From: Pectobacterium punjabense
GTDB lineage: Bacteria > Pseudomonadota > Gammaproteobacteria > Enterobacterales > Enterobacteriaceae
NCBI RefSeq assembly: GCF_012427845.1
Contig: NZ_CP038498.1
Span: forward strand, 2,728,001 to 2,792,000
Direction of reading: 5' to 3'
Length of the DNA: 64,000 nucleotides
This document shows, one piece after another, positions 29,828-40,009 of the stretch (its first letter is position 1; each line of letters begins with the position of its first letter). The notes under the pieces were generated by a model that was not told the DNA's origin, did not search any database, and saw nothing but the letters and a program-made list of their open reading frames with translations. A program made the translations under genes and the position numbers.

Positions 29828-30460
29828 CTACTGCCCGCGAGTTTCCAGATACAGCACCGTGGCAGCAACACGGGAACGTACGTTGAGTTTGCGCAGCATG
29901 TTGCGGATATGCACTTTTACCGTCTCTTCTGAGATATACAGCACCGCGGCGATTTGCTTGTTGGATAGCCCCGATGCCACTTCCTGAAGCACATCCAGTT
30001 CACGCTCCGTCAATACGGTAAAAGGTGACGGCGTTTCTTTTATGGCGATACGGTGGCGCAACACGTCACGCACCTGTTCACTAAATGCATCACTGCTACG
30101 GATGGAATCCAATAAATGTTCCGGGGCGCTGTCTTTAAGCAGGTAACCATCAGCACCCGCGTCCATCAGCGCATAAATATCGCTCGGCGCATCCGAAACC
30201 GTCAGCACAATCACACGAGCGCAGATCCCATCACGCCGCAGCGCGTGCAGCGTATCCAACCCGCTTAATCCTTTCATGTTGAGATCGAGCAAGATGATAT
30301 CGGGAGAATCCCGATTCGCGAGGCTCAGCGCCTCCATACCATTGCTGGCTTCCCCAATCACGTTAAAGATGGCATCCGTTGCCAGTAACTGACGAATTCC
30401 CCGACGCATAAGCGGATGATCGTCGACGATCAACACGCGATAAGATGGTTTTTCTGACAT
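29828..30460 (-). CDS. narP: NarP nitrate/nitrite response regulator
   Basis: Two-component response regulator of 210 aa. The receiver domain contains VLIVDDHPLMRRG and phospho-acceptor D59 in IILLDLNMKG. The C-terminal LuxR-type helix-turn-helix (ELDVLQEVASGLSNKQIAAV, then SEETVKVHIRNMLRKL) binds DNA. It resembles E. coli NarP (215 aa) more than NarL, for example in the LTVSDA and DAGADGYLLKDS segments. The ATG at 30460 was preferred over a TTG four codons upstream. It lies downstream of narQ on the same strand and probably activates nap and nrf. Confidence 0.93.
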   Translation of the reverse strand: MSEKPSYRVLIVDDHPLMRRGIRQLLATDAIFNVIGEASNGMEALSLANRDSPDIILLDLNMKGLSGLDTLHALRRDGICARVIVLTVSDAPSDIYALMDAGADGYLLKDSAPEHLLDSIRSSDAFSEQVRDVLRHRIAIKETPSPFTVLTERELDVLQEVASGLSNKQIAAVLYISEETVKVHIRNMLRKLNVRSRVAATVLYLETRGQ

Positions 30461-30507
30461 GCCCAGCCCCAATGTAATATAGATCTATTATTTTTTATTT
30501 ATGATTT

Positions 30508-30559
30508 ATCCCTGTTATCTTTCAAGCGGCATGTGCACAGCTCGAATTATTCAGGGTAG
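30508..30559. repeat. Internally deleted ERIC remnant
   Basis: About 52 bp consisting of the two ERIC ends joined without the core. TATCCCTGTTATCTTTCAAG then CATGTGCA runs directly into CTCGAATTATTCAGGGTA. It occupies the gap between narP and narQ and overlaps the last codons and stop of narQ. Confidence 0.65.
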
Positions 30560-32268
30560 AGATTATTCGTATTGTCGCGTTCACGCGCTGTGGTCGGCGT
30601 CGAAAAACGGACGCTAACCTGCGTTCCTCCTTCAGGATGGCGACCAATAGATAACCGGCCACCTAAGCGTTCGGCGCGTTCCTGCATAATATTTAAACCG
30701 TAATGCCCAGCGGGTTCCTCTTGATTGACAATGCCGCAGCCGTCATCACGAATATCGACACAATGGCTGCCGTCGGGCTGCGTACGACAGTTGACGGTAA
30801 TTGCCGCCGCCTGCGCATGTTTAATCGCGTTCAGTACCGCTTCACGAATGATTTGCAGCAGGTGAACCTGCTGTGATGCATCCAGAGCCTGCGTAGGGAT
30901 ACGGCAATCGATATGAATCGTCGCCTGAGTCTGCGCTCTTAGCGGTTCAATCATTTCCTGCATCGCCGCAGGCAAATCAGCCTGTTGCAGCGTCAGCCGG
31001 AACGTTCCCAGCAACTCTCTCAGTTGGCGGTAAGCATCGCTCAACGCCTGTTCAAAATCGGTGATGATCTGCCGAGCCTGCGCATTTTCTTCCGCGACCG
31101 CACGCTTTAATAACGTCATCTGGATATTCAAGTAAGACAGCACCTGGGCCAGTGAGTCGTGCAGTTCACGCGCAATGGTGGCACGTTCTTCCATCAGTAA
31201 CAGCTGCTGGTAGTGCTTCTGCGCCTGATTAAAATAGAGGCCGCGCCCCAGCATATTGGCGACGCTTTCCATCAACTGTGCCGACGGCTGCCGCGTTGAT
31301 GCCTGCCACCGTAACTGCCCAAATTCAACTTCTTGCAAACGGATGGGTAACGCCTGCCACGCAATCTGCGCGTCCGATTGCCCCTCACATAACAGCCAGT
31401 TCTCCCCTACCCGCATTTCCAGGCAGCCGACCGTTTCATAGCGACGAACAATTTGCAAAATCTGCTGAAAGCAATGCCTGTCGATCGTACTAACATTCAT
31501 CGCCTGAGAACAGTTGTACAGCACCTTCAACATGCGGTTCACTTCCTGCAAACGCAGCGTTTTCTGCCGTACCTTGTCTTCCAAAGAGCGATAGAGCTTT
31601 TGCAATTCGTCAGTCATGCTGCTGAAGGTTTGCGCCAGTAATCCCAATTCGTTAGGTAGATTGATATCCAGCCGCGAATGGGTAAAACGTCCTTTCTCAA
31701 TGGATGCACAGGCCGCCATCAGCTTATTCAACGGCACAACCACCTGACGACGAATACGGCGCAGCGTAAAGAAGATCAGTATATAGATAGTGATCGAACC
31801 AATTATTGATGTCACAACCACTATCATCATCTTGCGCTCGGAATAATGTTGCAACGCCAGCACAAAGAGATCGATCTGCGTGACATAGCGAACAATATTG
31901 TCCTGATACCACCCTCTATCCCCTGCGCTCAGGCGCTCATCCATCATTTTCCAGCTCTGTAACAGCGCGGTATAGCGATCGTGGACATCACGCGGCACAT
32001 ACCAGCGATCCAACAGGTGAAAAACCGGGGAATCCAGCGTTTGTGCATAGAGGTGACGATGCGATTCCAACGCCGCGCGGTCGCCCTGTAGGTCATATCC
32101 CATGCGATAGCTTTGCATACGCATGGAACCAGCAACGTTGATCGCTTCTGCATCACGTAAACCGCTGGCTAACGTCAGCAGCGCAATGCCCGTCGTCAGG
32201 AATGAGAGCAGCGCGATATAAAAAAAGGCGCGAGCCAGACTGGTAGAAACAGGACGTTTGACCATCAC
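30547..32268 (-). CDS. narQ: NarQ nitrate/nitrite sensor histidine kinase
   Basis: Inner-membrane sensor kinase of 573 aa (E. coli NarQ 566). TM1 is near residues 10-35, followed by the periplasmic nitrate-binding P-box (AINVAGSMRMQSYRMGYD). A long periplasmic domain, TM2, a HAMP domain (LPNELGLLAQTFSSM) and the HisKA_3 region with phosphorylated His in ERATIARELHDSLAQVLSYL follow. The HATPase domain (YGLNIMQERAERLGG) is last. The N-terminus VKRPVSTSLARAFFYI is NarQ, not NarX. GTG at 32268 aligns with the E. coli start and has AGAGGA 9 bases upstream; ATG at 32265 is the alternative. Residues read further upstream come from the ERIC copy and are not real protein. The 3' end overlaps an ERIC remnant. 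Confidence 0.94.
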   Translation of the reverse strand: MMVKRPVSTSLARAFFYIALLSFLTTGIALLTLASGLRDAEAINVAGSMRMQSYRMGYDLQGDRAALESHRHLYAQTLDSPVFHLLDRWYVPRDVHDRYTALLQSWKMMDERLSAGDRGWYQDNIVRYVTQIDLFVLALQHYSERKMMIVVVTSIIGSITIYILIFFTLRRIRRQVVVPLNKLMAACASIEKGRFTHSRLDINLPNELGLLAQTFSSMTDELQKLYRSLEDKVRQKTLRLQEVNRMLKVLYNCSQAMNVSTIDRHCFQQILQIVRRYETVGCLEMRVGENWLLCEGQSDAQIAWQALPIRLQEVEFGQLRWQASTRQPSAQLMESVANMLGRGLYFNQAQKHYQQLLLMEERATIARELHDSLAQVLSYLNIQMTLLKRAVAEENAQARQIITDFEQALSDAYRQLRELLGTFRLTLQQADLPAAMQEMIEPLRAQTQATIHIDCRIPTQALDASQQVHLLQIIREAVLNAIKHAQAAAITVNCRTQPDGSHCVDIRDDGCGIVNQEEPAGHYGLNIMQERAERLGGRLSIGRHPEGGTQVSVRFSTPTTARERDNTNNLYPE

Positions 32269-32300
32269 AACAAGCAATCCTCTTTGGCAATACAAACTCG

Positions 32301-32425
<125 letters not shown>

Positions 32426-32484
32426 CCACTATTACGATCCCCGCGAGCTCAGGCAAGCCGATAAGGCACGAATCCTACATAAGC

Positions 32485-32519
32485 TTGATCCGGCACCCCC
32501 ATTTACCTCTAAAGGGTGA
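32485..32519 (+). promoter_or_regulatory. Candidate FNR half-site and NarP 7-2-7 site of the nap promoter
   Basis: TACCTCT-AA-AGGGTGA (32504-32519) fits the inverted heptamer layout for NarP with mismatches in the second half. TTGAT (32485-32489) is an FNR half-site, with a poor other half (CACCC). The two centres are 20 bp apart, the spacing known in E. coli nap (FNR at -64.5, NarP at -44.5). Binding is inferred from spacing and partial matches only. Confidence 0.4.
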
Positions 32520-32614
32520 TTATCGCATACAGCCTAGGGGGCATAGTGTAACCCCTATAAAAACAACGTGTTTTTTATTGGATATTTTATCGAGTGCCAG
32601 AGCGACAAACTGCC

Positions 32615-33151
32615 ATGACTAATCTCTCCCGACGTTCCTTACTGACCGGTGGCCTACAGCGGGCAGATAACGCGCTGCGTCCGCCGTGGAGTGGCGTTGA
32701 AAGCCATTTTCTGAGCCAGTGCACGCGTTGTAACGCCTGTGTTGAGGCCTGCGGAACGCGGATCATTCAGCGTGGTTCGGGGGGCTTTCCCACCATCGAT
32801 TTTCAGCGCGGCGAATGCACGTTCTGCTACGACTGTGCTCGCGCGTGTCCACAAGCGCTGTTCGCGGAGAGTCACAACACACCGTGGGAATATCACCTGA
32901 CGGTTCAGGATGCCTGTTTATCGCTACACCAGGTGGAATGTCGCAGCTGTCAGGATGCCTGTGAAACCGGTGCGATACGGTTTCGCCCCACCATCGGGCG
33001 CGTTGCTGCACCGTCGATCGAGGATGACGCCTGTACCACCTGTGGCGCCTGCATCTCAGGGTGCCCCGTCGGTGCCATGTCGATGAAAAAAATAACAGCG
33101 GGGCATCACACCGCGCCAGCGCGTCTCACGACGCAACAGGAAAACCGATGA
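32615..33151 (+). CDS. napF: NapF ferredoxin-type accessory protein
   Basis: Cytoplasmic iron-sulfur protein of 178 aa involved in maturation of NapA. Four clusters are visible: CTRCNACVEAC, CTFCYDCARACP, CRSCQDAC and CTTCGACISGCP. RPPWSGVESHFL near residue 28 matches E. coli NapF (164 aa). The ATG at 32615 is preferred to a GTG at 32594 because SRRSLLTGG then aligns with the E. coli N-terminus. First gene of napFDAGHBC. The stop overlaps the napD start by four bases. Confidence 0.93.
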   Translation: MTNLSRRSLLTGGLQRADNALRPPWSGVESHFLSQCTRCNACVEACGTRIIQRGSGGFPTIDFQRGECTFCYDCARACPQALFAESHNTPWEYHLTVQDACLSLHQVECRSCQDACETGAIRFRPTIGRVAAPSIEDDACTTCGACISGCPVGAMSMKKITAGHHTAPARLTTQQENR

Positions 33152-33591
33152 ACACAGTCTGGCATGTTTGCAGTGTAGTGGTACACGTCAACACAGAGCG
33201 TATGGCCGCAGTGAACGACGCATTGGAAAAATTACCCAATGTGGACGTTGCCGCCAGCGATAGTGATACCGGAAAAATGGCCGTAGTGCTGGAGTCAGAT
33301 TCAGAAGACACGCTATTAAAACACATAGCGTCAATACGCGAACTTGCGGGCGTATTGGCGGTTTCGCTGGTTTATCACCAGCTTGATGAACCGTCTTTGA
33401 TGAACAATCTTTTGCTTTCGATGAACAACCTCTTGATCAACAAGCTCAGGGTGAGGAAATACCATGAAACTCAGTCGACGACACTTTATGAAGGCGAACG
33501 CGGTTGCTGCGGCCGCTGCGGTCGCAGGCATCACCATTCCTATCGCGGTTCGCGCCGCGACCGAGCAATCGGACGCTATTCACTGGGATAA
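33148..33591 (+). CDS. napD: NapD chaperone, extended C-terminus overlapping napA
   Basis: NapD binds the twin-arginine signal of NapA and prevents premature export. The first 82 residues or so (start [15 protein letters not shown], with [14 protein letters not shown]) correspond to E. coli NapD (87 aa). Here no stop occurs at the expected place. The frame continues through a near-repeat ([12 protein letters not shown]) and then 128 bases into napA, giving 147 aa. The last 43 residues are an Arg/Gly/His/Cys-rich product of reading napA out of frame. Whether the extension is made and tolerated is unknown. Confidence 0.88.
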   Translation: MNTVWHVCSVVVHVNTERMAAVNDALEKLPNVDVAASDSDTGKMAVVLESDSEDTLLKHIASIRELAGVLAVSLVYHQLDEPSLMNNLLLSMNNLLINKLRVRKYHETQSTTLYEGERGCCGRCGRRHHHSYRGSRRDRAIGRYSLG

Positions 33592-35950
33592 AGCGCCCTG
33601 CCGCTTCTGTGGCGTAGGGTGCGGTGTGCTGGTCGGGACACAAAATGGGCGCATTGTCGCCAGCCAGGGCGATCCCGAAGCGCCGGTTAACCGCGGACTA
33701 AACTGTATCAAAGGCTATTTCCTGCCTAAAATCATGTACGGGCAGGATCGCCTGACCCAGCCTTTGCTGCGTATGCGTGATGGTAAATTCGATAAAGAAG
33801 GCGAATTTACTCCGATCTCTTGGGACAACGCCTTTGACATTATGGCGGAAAAATTCAAAACCGCGCTGAAGGAGAAAGGTCCGAACGCGATAGGCATGTT
33901 CGGCTCTGGGCAATCGACGATTTGGGAAGGTTATGCCTCTGCCAAACTGTTCAAAGCGGGCTTCCGTTCCAACAATATCGACCCGAACGCGCGCCACTGT
34001 ATGGCATCGGCGGTGGTGGGCTTTATGCGCACCTTCGGTATGGATGAGCCCATGGGCTGCTACGACGATATCGAGCAGACCGATGCGTTTGTGCTGTGGG
34101 GCTCCAACATGGCGGAGATGCACCCGATTCTCTGGTCACGTATTACCGACCGCCGCCTGTCGAACAACAACGTCACGGTCGCCGTACTGTCTACCTATCA
34201 ACACCGCAGTTTTGAGCTGGCGGATAACGGTATGGTGTTTACGCCGCAAACCGATCTGGCCATTCTCAACTACATCGCCAACTACATTATTCAAAACAAT
34301 GCGGTAAACGAGGCGTTCTTTACCCGCCACGTGAACCTACGCAGAGGCGTGACCGATATCGGTTACGGGCTGCGTCCGACGCATCCGTTGGAAAAAGCGG
34401 CGAAAAATCCCGGTTCCGATGCGTCCGAACCGATGAGTTTTGAAGAATACAAAGCCTTTGTCGCAGACTATACGCTGGAAAAAACAGTCGCGATCAGCGG
34501 CGTTCCTGCTGACCAGTTGGAAGCGTTGGCAAAACTCTATGCCGATCCGAAGAAGAAAGTGATCTCCTACTGGACGATGGGCTTTAACCAGCACACGCGC
34601 GGCGTCTGGGCGAACAATCTGGTTTATAACATCCACCTGTTGACCGGCAAGATCTCTCAGCCGGGCTGTGGGCCGTTCTCGTTGACCGGTCAACCTTCTG
34701 CCTGCGGCACCGCGCGTGAGGTCGGCACCTTTGCCCACCGCCTGCCAGCCGACATGGTGGTCACCAACGAGAAACACCGCGCGATAGCGGAAAAACTGTG
34801 GCAATTACCGACAGGCACGATCCCTGAGAAAATTGGTCTGCACGCCGTCGCACAAGATCGGGCGCTGAAAGACGGTACGCTGAATGCCTACTGGGTGATG
34901 TGTAACAACAACATGCAGGCAGGCCCGAACATCAATCAGGAACGTATGCCGGGCTGGCGCGATCCGCGTAACTTCATCGTGGTTTCTGACCCCTATCCGA
35001 CCGTCAGTGCGCTGGCAGCCGACCTGATTTTGCCTACCGCGATGTGGGTGGAAAAAGAGGGAGCCTATGGCAACGCCGAACGTCGGACGCAGTTCTGGCG
35101 TCAGCAGGTTAAAGCGCCGGGTGAGTCAAAATCGGATCTGTGGCAGGTCGTGAGCTTTGCCAAGCGCTTCGCCGTAGAGGAAGTATGGCCGGAAGAATTG
35201 CTGGCGCAGAAACCCGCCTATCGCGGCAAGACGCTCTACGACGTGCTGTTTGCGAACGATGTCACCACGCGCTTCCCGCTTAGTGAATTAGCGGAAAATC
35301 AGTTGAACGATGAATCGCGCGAATTTGGTTTTTATTTGCAAAAAGGCCTGTTTGAAGAATATGCCGCGTTTGGCCGTGGACACGGCCACGACTTGGCGCC
35401 GTTCGATGCCTATCACAAGGTTCGCGGGCTACGCTGGCCGGTGGTTGACGGTAAGGAAACGCAGTGGCGCTATAGCGAAGGACACGATCCTTACGTGAAA
35501 GCAGGAGAAGCCTACCGTTTTTACGGTAAGCCAGATGGCAAGGCGGTGATTTTCGCGCTGCCGTACGAACCTGCCGCCGAAGCGCCAAATGAAGAGTACG
35601 ATCTCTGGCTCTCCACTGGCCGCGTATTGGAGCACTGGCACACTGGCAGCATGACGCGTCGCGTACCGGAACTGCACCGCGCCTTTCCCGAAGCCGTGCT
35701 GTTTATTCACCCGCAGGATGCCAAAGCGCGCGATCTGCGTCGCGGTGAAAAAGTCCGCATTATCTCGCGCCGTGGTGAAGTCGTTTCCGTTGTTGAAACG
35801 CGTGGCCGCAACAAACCGCCGCGCGGATTGGTGTATATGCCGTTCTTCGACGCCGCGCAGATGACCAACGTTCTGACGCTGGATGCCACCGATCCGCTGT
35901 CGAAAGAAACGGACTTTAAGAAATGCGCCGTCAAGCTGGCTAAGGTGTAG
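33464..35950 (+). CDS. napA: NapA periplasmic nitrate reductase, catalytic subunit
   Basis: Molybdenum bis-MGD enzyme that reduces nitrate to nitrite in the periplasm; 828 aa, the E. coli length. A twin-arginine signal (SRRHFMK) and cleavage near AVRAATEQ are followed by the 4Fe-4S motif [17 protein letters not shown] plus a distal Cys in NCIKG. The Mo-ligand cysteine is in [12 protein letters not shown]. Further molybdopterin-binding segments such as [11 protein letters not shown] and [19 protein letters not shown] are intact. The ATG lies within the extended napD frame. Electrons come from NapC/NapB and NapGH encoded downstream. Confidence 0.98.
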   Translation: MKLSRRHFMKANAVAAAAAVAGITIPIAVRAATEQSDAIHWDKAPCRFCGVGCGVLVGTQNGRIVASQGDPEAPVNRGLNCIKGYFLPKIMYGQDRLTQPLLRMRDGKFDKEGEFTPISWDNAFDIMAEKFKTALKEKGPNAIGMFGSGQSTIWEGYASAKLFKAGFRSNNIDPNARHCMASAVVGFMRTFGMDEPMGCYDDIEQTDAFVLWGSNMAEMHPILWSRITDRRLSNNNVTVAVLSTYQHRSFELADNGMVFTPQTDLAILNYIANYIIQNNAVNEAFFTRHVNLRRGVTDIGYGLRPTHPLEKAAKNPGSDASEPMSFEEYKAFVADYTLEKTVAISGVPADQLEALAKLYADPKKKVISYWTMGFNQHTRGVWANNLVYNIHLLTGKISQPGCGPFSLTGQPSACGTAREVGTFAHRLPADMVVTNEKHRAIAEKLWQLPTGTIPEKIGLHAVAQDRALKDGTLNAYWVMCNNNMQAGPNINQERMPGWRDPRNFIVVSDPYPTVSALAADLILPTAMWVEKEGAYGNAERRTQFWRQQVKAPGESKSDLWQVVSFAKRFAVEEVWPEELLAQKPAYRGKTLYDVLFANDVTTRFPLSELAENQLNDESREFGFYLQKGLFEEYAAFGRGHGHDLAPFDAYHKVRGLRWPVVDGKETQWRYSEGHDPYVKAGEAYRFYGKPDGKAVIFALPYEPAAEAPNEEYDLWLSTGRVLEHWHTGSMTRRVPELHRAFPEAVLFIHPQDAKARDLRRGEKVRIISRRGEVVSVVETRGRNKPPRGLVYMPFFDAAQMTNVLTLDATDPLSKETDFKKCAVKLAKV

Positions 35951-35955
35951 AAAAC

Positions 35956-36648
35956 ATGGCACGCCCGGAGAATTCACCACCCGCTCGCCGTCGTTTTCTG
36001 CGTGACGCTGTTCGTGCCGTAGCGGGTTTATCCGCAGCGGTGACGATACTCGGCATTCAGCAGCGACGCGCTCAGGCTGACGTACTCCGGCTGCGGCCGC
36101 CGGGTGCGCTGCCTGAAGCGGCGTTTTCCGGTGCCTGCATCCGCTGTGGGCAATGTGTTCAGGTCTGCCCCTACGATACGCTGAAGCTGGCGACGCTGGT
36201 CTCCGGCCCCGCCGCCGGTAGCCCTTACTTTGTCGCTCGCGATATCCCGTGTGAGATGTGCGAGGACATTCCCTGCGTCGTCGCCTGCCCCAGCGGTGCG
36301 TTACAGCCACTGGATACTATCGATGATGCCCGCATGGGATTGGCGGTGTTGTTAGATCAGGAAAACTGCCTGAACTATCAGGGGTTACGCTGCGATGTGT
36401 GTTATCGCGTCTGCCCTCTCATCGACAGCGCCATCACACTGGAACCAGAGCGCAATGCCCGAACCGGAAAACATGCCCGTTTTCTACCCACGGTACATAG
36501 CAATATCTGTACCGGTTGTGGAAAGTGTGAAAAGGCCTGCGTGCTGGAACAACCTGCGATAAAGGTCTTGCCGCGTGCGTTGGCAAAAGGCGAACTCGGA
36601 CACCATTACCGTTTCAGTTGGCTGGAGGCACGCGATGGCAAATCGTAA
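35956..36648 (+). CDS. napG: NapG ferredoxin-type quinol dehydrogenase subunit
   Basis: Periplasmic, twin-arginine-exported iron-sulfur protein (RRRFLRD signal, about 40-residue leader) of 230 aa; E. coli NapG has 231. Four 4Fe-4S sets: [35 protein letters not shown] and [12 protein letters not shown]. With NapH it forms a quinol dehydrogenase that passes electrons to NapB/NapA. It starts six bases after the napA stop and overlaps napH by 14 bases. Confidence 0.96.
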   Translation: MARPENSPPARRRFLRDAVRAVAGLSAAVTILGIQQRRAQADVLRLRPPGALPEAAFSGACIRCGQCVQVCPYDTLKLATLVSGPAAGSPYFVARDIPCEMCEDIPCVVACPSGALQPLDTIDDARMGLAVLLDQENCLNYQGLRCDVCYRVCPLIDSAITLEPERNARTGKHARFLPTVHSNICTGCGKCEKACVLEQPAIKVLPRALAKGELGHHYRFSWLEARDGKS

Positions 36649-37498
36649 GCAAGACGCCGGACAAGAAGCTCGGGCGAAAAAAGGCTGGTGGCGCAGCCAT
36701 CAATGGCTGGTACTGCGCCGCCTGATCCAATCTCTTGTGCTGCTCATGTTCCTCAGTGGCCCGCTGTTAGGGTTCTGGATTTTGCGCGGTAACTACAGCG
36801 CCAGCCGATTGTTCGATACCGTGCCACTTAGCGATCCGCTAATGGTGCTGCAAAGTCTGGCTAGCGGTCATCTGCCCGCCGCTCTTGCGCTGATCGGGGC
36901 GCTGATTATTGCGCTGAGCTATGCGCTGGCGGGTAAGCGCCTGTTCTGTAGCTGGGTCTGCCCTGTGAATCCACTCACCGATTTAGCCGCCTGGCTACGT
37001 CGTCGTTTCGGCATCACCGCCTCGGCAACACTCCCCCGCCACCTGCGCTACCTGCTGCTGATATTTATTCTGGCAGGGAGTGCACTGACGGGTGGGCTGC
37101 TGTGGGAATGGGTCAACCCCGTCTCACTGGCGGGTCGTGGGCTAATTTTCGGATTTGGTGCGGGTATCTGGCTGCTGCTGGCGCTGTTTCTGTTTGATTT
37201 ATTGGTCGTGGAACACGGCTGGTGCGGGCACCTCTGTCCGACTGGTGCGCTGTATGGTGCGCTTGGTGCGAAAGGCGCACTGGTTGTGGATGCCGCAGAG
37301 CGTGAACGCTGTACGCGCTGCATGGACTGCTTTCATGTCTGTCCAGAGCCGCAGGTGCTGCGCGCGCCCTTGCTCGATAAACACAGTCCGGTACAGATCG
37401 CTGACCGTGACTGCATAACATGCGGACGCTGTATTGATGTCTGCGCTGAAGACGTTTTTAAAATAACCCTTAGATGGAAATCGGGAGCAAAGTCATGA
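36635..37498 (+). CDS. napH: NapH membrane quinol dehydrogenase subunit
   Basis: Inner-membrane protein of 287 aa, identical in length to E. coli NapH. It has four or more transmembrane helices, two cytoplasmic C-x3-CP motifs (CSWVCPVNP and CGHLCPTG) and two 4Fe-4S ferredoxin motifs near the C-terminus ([12 protein letters not shown] and [12 protein letters not shown]). The ATG at 36635 gives the conserved MANRKQDAG start. It oxidises quinol together with NapG. It overlaps napB by four bases (ATGA). Confidence 0.96.
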   Translation: MANRKQDAGQEARAKKGWWRSHQWLVLRRLIQSLVLLMFLSGPLLGFWILRGNYSASRLFDTVPLSDPLMVLQSLASGHLPAALALIGALIIALSYALAGKRLFCSWVCPVNPLTDLAAWLRRRFGITASATLPRHLRYLLLIFILAGSALTGGLLWEWVNPVSLAGRGLIFGFGAGIWLLLALFLFDLLVVEHGWCGHLCPTGALYGALGAKGALVVDAAERERCTRCMDCFHVCPEPQVLRAPLLDKHSPVQIADRDCITCGRCIDVCAEDVFKITLRWKSGAKS

Positions 37499-37932
37499 AA
37501 AGCCTGAGAATGGGATGGTTTCGTTGGATCACCGCCCTAGCGATAATGTGCAGTGCGATAGCCACTGCACAGGTCGATTTAAGCCAATCGCCGGAAGTCG
37601 CCGCGACACAGCCGGGAAATAGCCGAATGCCGAAGCAGCAGGAGCGTATGGCGCTCAACTATGTCAACCAACCGCCGATGATCCCGCATAGCGTGGATGG
37701 TTATCAGGTCACTCCAACTTTTAACCGCTGTTTACAGTGCCACGGCGTAGAGAGCTACCGTTCCACCAGCGCTCCCCGCGTCAGCCCAACCCATTTTGTC
37801 GATAGAGACGGCAAAGTGCTGAGCAATGTGGCGCCTGCACGCCATTTCTGCCTGCAATGCCACGTGCCACAGGCGGATAGTTCGCCGATTACCGGCAACA
37901 CGTTCACCCCTTCTAAAGGCTTTGGACAGTGA
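37495..37932 (+). CDS. napB: NapB dihaem cytochrome c
   Basis: Small periplasmic electron-transfer subunit of nitrate reductase, 145 aa including a Sec signal peptide (cleavage near ATAQVD). Two haem motifs, CLQCHGVE and CLQCHVPQ, and the conserved NYVNQPPMIPHSVDGYQV and PRVSPTHF segments are present. E. coli NapB is 149 aa. Translation is coupled to napH. Confidence 0.96.
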   Translation: MKSLRMGWFRWITALAIMCSAIATAQVDLSQSPEVAATQPGNSRMPKQQERMALNYVNQPPMIPHSVDGYQVTPTFNRCLQCHGVESYRSTSAPRVSPTHFVDRDGKVLSNVAPARHFCLQCHVPQADSSPITGNTFTPSKGFGQ

Positions 37933-37940
37933 GGTTTGCT

Positions 37941-38543
37941 ATGAAACAACCAGGAAAAGTAGGACGGTTGTTGCGCCAACTGTGGCAATGGTGGCGCCGC
38001 CCAAGTCGGTTAGCATTGGGAACGCTGCTGATTATCGGCTTCGCAGGCGGTATTTTCTTTCTGGCGACGTCCCAGAAAGGCATGGAAATGAGCAACAGCG
38101 AGGCGTTCTGCATCAGCTGTCATGAAATGCGCAATACCGTTTATCAGGAATATATGGAAACCGCACACTACAGCAACCGCAGCGGCGTGCGCGCCACCTG
38201 CCCGGATTGCCACGTTCCGCATGAATTTGTACCCAAAATGGTACGTAAGATTCAGGCCAGCAAAGAGCTGTATGGCAAAATAATGGGTACCATTGATACG
38301 CCACAAAAGTTCGAAGCACACCGACTGACGATGGCGCAAAGCGAATGGCGGCGCATGAAAAATAACAATTCTCAGGAATGCCGCAACTGCCACAACTTTG
38401 ACTACATGGATTTTTCAGGGCAAAAAACAGTCGCGGCGGAAAAACACAGCGAAGCGATAAAACTCGGCCAAACCTGTATCGATTGCCACAAGGGCATCGC
38501 ACACAAACTGCCGGACATGCACGGCGTCAAAAGCGGGTTATAA
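37941..38543 (+). CDS. napC: NapC tetrahaem quinol dehydrogenase
   Basis: Membrane-anchored tetrahaem cytochrome of the NapC/NirT family, 200 aa as in E. coli. One N-terminal transmembrane helix (LGTLLIIGFAGGIFFLA) is followed by four haem motifs: CISCH, CPDCH, CRNCH and CIDCH. The ATG at 37941 with GTGAGG upstream is preferred over the GTG at 37929. It passes electrons from menaquinol to NapB/NapA. It is the last gene of the nap operon. In E. coli ccm follows directly in the same direction, whereas here ccm is on the opposite strand beyond a repeat and terminator. Confidence 0.97.
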   Translation: MKQPGKVGRLLRQLWQWWRRPSRLALGTLLIIGFAGGIFFLATSQKGMEMSNSEAFCISCHEMRNTVYQEYMETAHYSNRSGVRATCPDCHVPHEFVPKMVRKIQASKELYGKIMGTIDTPQKFEAHRLTMAQSEWRRMKNNNSQECRNCHNFDYMDFSGQKTVAAEKHSEAIKLGQTCIDCHKGIAHKLPDMHGVKSGL

Positions 38544-38695
38544 CCCGCCCCCTTCTGTAACACTCGGGACGGCGTATGCCGTCCTCAACACAAGCGGAAG
38601 TATCCGTCCCAAAACAACAATGTGCTAGGTTCAGTCTTTTGATTTTATGGGGTTGGCTCGCGTAAAAAAATCGCGCAGAGGTGTACATGACCGCC

Positions 38696-38939
38696 GGATG
38701 AGCGGCATGGACGCCGCGAAAGCCTGCGCCGCGTCGGACAAAAACGTCAACGACGTTTTTGAACAGCACTTGTGCTGGCCAGTAGGGCGAGTCCCGTTTA
38801 TGGGACGAGTATTCGCGTCGCAGGCGGTCCGAACAGCGGGCGTGAACACCGAAGGCACCGCGCAGCGGCGCGATTTACCGCGAAAAGCCAGGGGTCGCGG
38901 GGCGACGGCAATTGAGCCGCCCCGCGTCGGGCGCGTGCT
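38696..38939. repeat. GC-rich dispersed repeat, copy 1 (inverted partner at 46015)
   Basis: This copy matches the reverse complement of 46015-46221 along most of its length. It begins GGATGAGC, contains GACAAAAACGTCA, CGACGTTTTTGAACAGCAC and GGGACGAGTATT, and ends GCGTCGGGCGCGTGCT. It carries about 35 extra bases (GGGGCGACGGCAATTGAGCC region). It sits between convergent nap and ccm. No coding frame is believable. The rest of 38544-39083 shows no gene. Confidence 0.75.
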
Positions 38940-39083
38940 GCAACGGTTGCAGAAAAAACCGTAGGTAATGCGCACGAAACCTTCACACGACTGACTGAAA
39001 CGACTGAGATTCCAAATCTATGCCTGTGATGAACCGTAAGCGTTTGAACGGAAACACTACGTTTGGAAGAGATAACTTGTAGG

Positions 39084-39117
39084 ATAACAAAAGGGCGATA
39101 TATCGCCCTTTTGTTAT
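39084..39117. terminator. Bidirectional terminator between nap and ccm
   Basis: A perfect 34-bp palindrome whose half is ATAACAAAAGGGCGATA. The T-rich and A-rich arms give a T tract in both directions, so it can end both the ccm and the nap transcripts. Confidence 0.93.
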
Positions 39118-39139
39118 TGATGATGAAGATAAAAAGGAT

Positions 39140-40009
39140 CTACTTCCCCGTGGTCGCCTGCACCGACAGTGACGCTTTCGCCTGTGCCACGCTGCGCTCG
39201 ATGACCGCACGGCGCGTGTCGTTTTGCGGTAACAGTTTTAGCATCGTTTGCCAGGCGTCAATCGCGTCCTGATAACGCTGGGCTTCATAGGCATTAAAAG
39301 CCAGCAGGCTCAGCACGCGCACATTGGTCGAGCCGGAGTTCATTAGTTCACGCAGCATTTCTCCACCGCGTTGGCTATCACGAGGATCGGTGGATCGAGA
39401 CAGCAGATCGGCATAATCCAGCGCCAGATCCGTATTTTTCGGATCGAGCTGAAACGCTCTGGCAAAGGCCTGTACAGACATGTCGTAGTTACTCAGCAAG
39501 CCCGCAATGCGTCCCAACATCCACCAGTCTTGTGCATTGTCTGGCTGTGCCTCCAACTGGCTGCGCAACCCCAATCCGAGGCGTGCCACCTCTTCGATGG
39601 TCAGTGGTTCTGCATCCGCATCTAGCGCTCGCGTCATCAGGTCCGGCGTTAATGCAACGACCTGCTGTAACTCTTGCACCCGATTAACCGCAGAAGTCTT
39701 CCAAAACACGCCGAGGCTGACGATGACCAGCAGCAGGCCCCCCGGCAGCAAAACCCAACGGCTCAGCGGACGCTGCGCGGCCTTCGCTCCGCCAGGAATA
39801 TCCTGCAACAGCGTATGCTGGAGCTCTTCAACCAGTTGCGCGCGTTCACGCTCGTTGACAACATCGCCATTCAGCTCGCGCAGACGATCGCGATACAACG
39901 CCTGATTGATCGTATCGCGATCGTATTCGCCTCGTGACGACCATGGCGCAAGCAGCAGCGCAGACAATGCAATCAGTGATAAAACAATGATGGTTGTCAG
40001 TAACATCAT
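39140..40009 (-). CDS. ccmI: CcmI, cytochrome c maturation TPR protein
   Basis: A 289-aa inner-membrane protein with two transmembrane helices (residues 2-22 and about 85-105) and a periplasmic TPR domain (AQDWWMLGRIAGLLSNYDMS, then LDPKNTDLALDYADLL). It delivers apocytochrome to the haem lyase. In E. coli this is the C-terminal part of CcmH; here it is a separate gene overlapping ccmH by four bases. Last gene of the ccm operon. Confidence 0.92.
   Translation of the reverse strand: MMLLTTIIVLSLIALSALLLAPWSSRGEYDRDTINQALYRDRLRELNGDVVNERERAQLVEELQHTLLQDIPGGAKAAQRPLSRWVLLPGGLLLVIVSLGVFWKTSAVNRVQELQQVVALTPDLMTRALDADAEPLTIEEVARLGLGLRSQLEAQPDNAQDWWMLGRIAGLLSNYDMSVQAFARAFQLDPKNTDLALDYADLLSRSTDPRDSQRGGEMLRELMNSGSTNVRVLSLLAFNAYEAQRYQDAIDAWQTMLKLLPQNDTRRAVIERSVAQAKASLSVQATTGK

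Noticed and set aside
30547..32268. Call as NarX
   Set aside because: The N-terminus VKRPVSTSLARAFFYI and the P-box region match NarQ clearly better than NarX.
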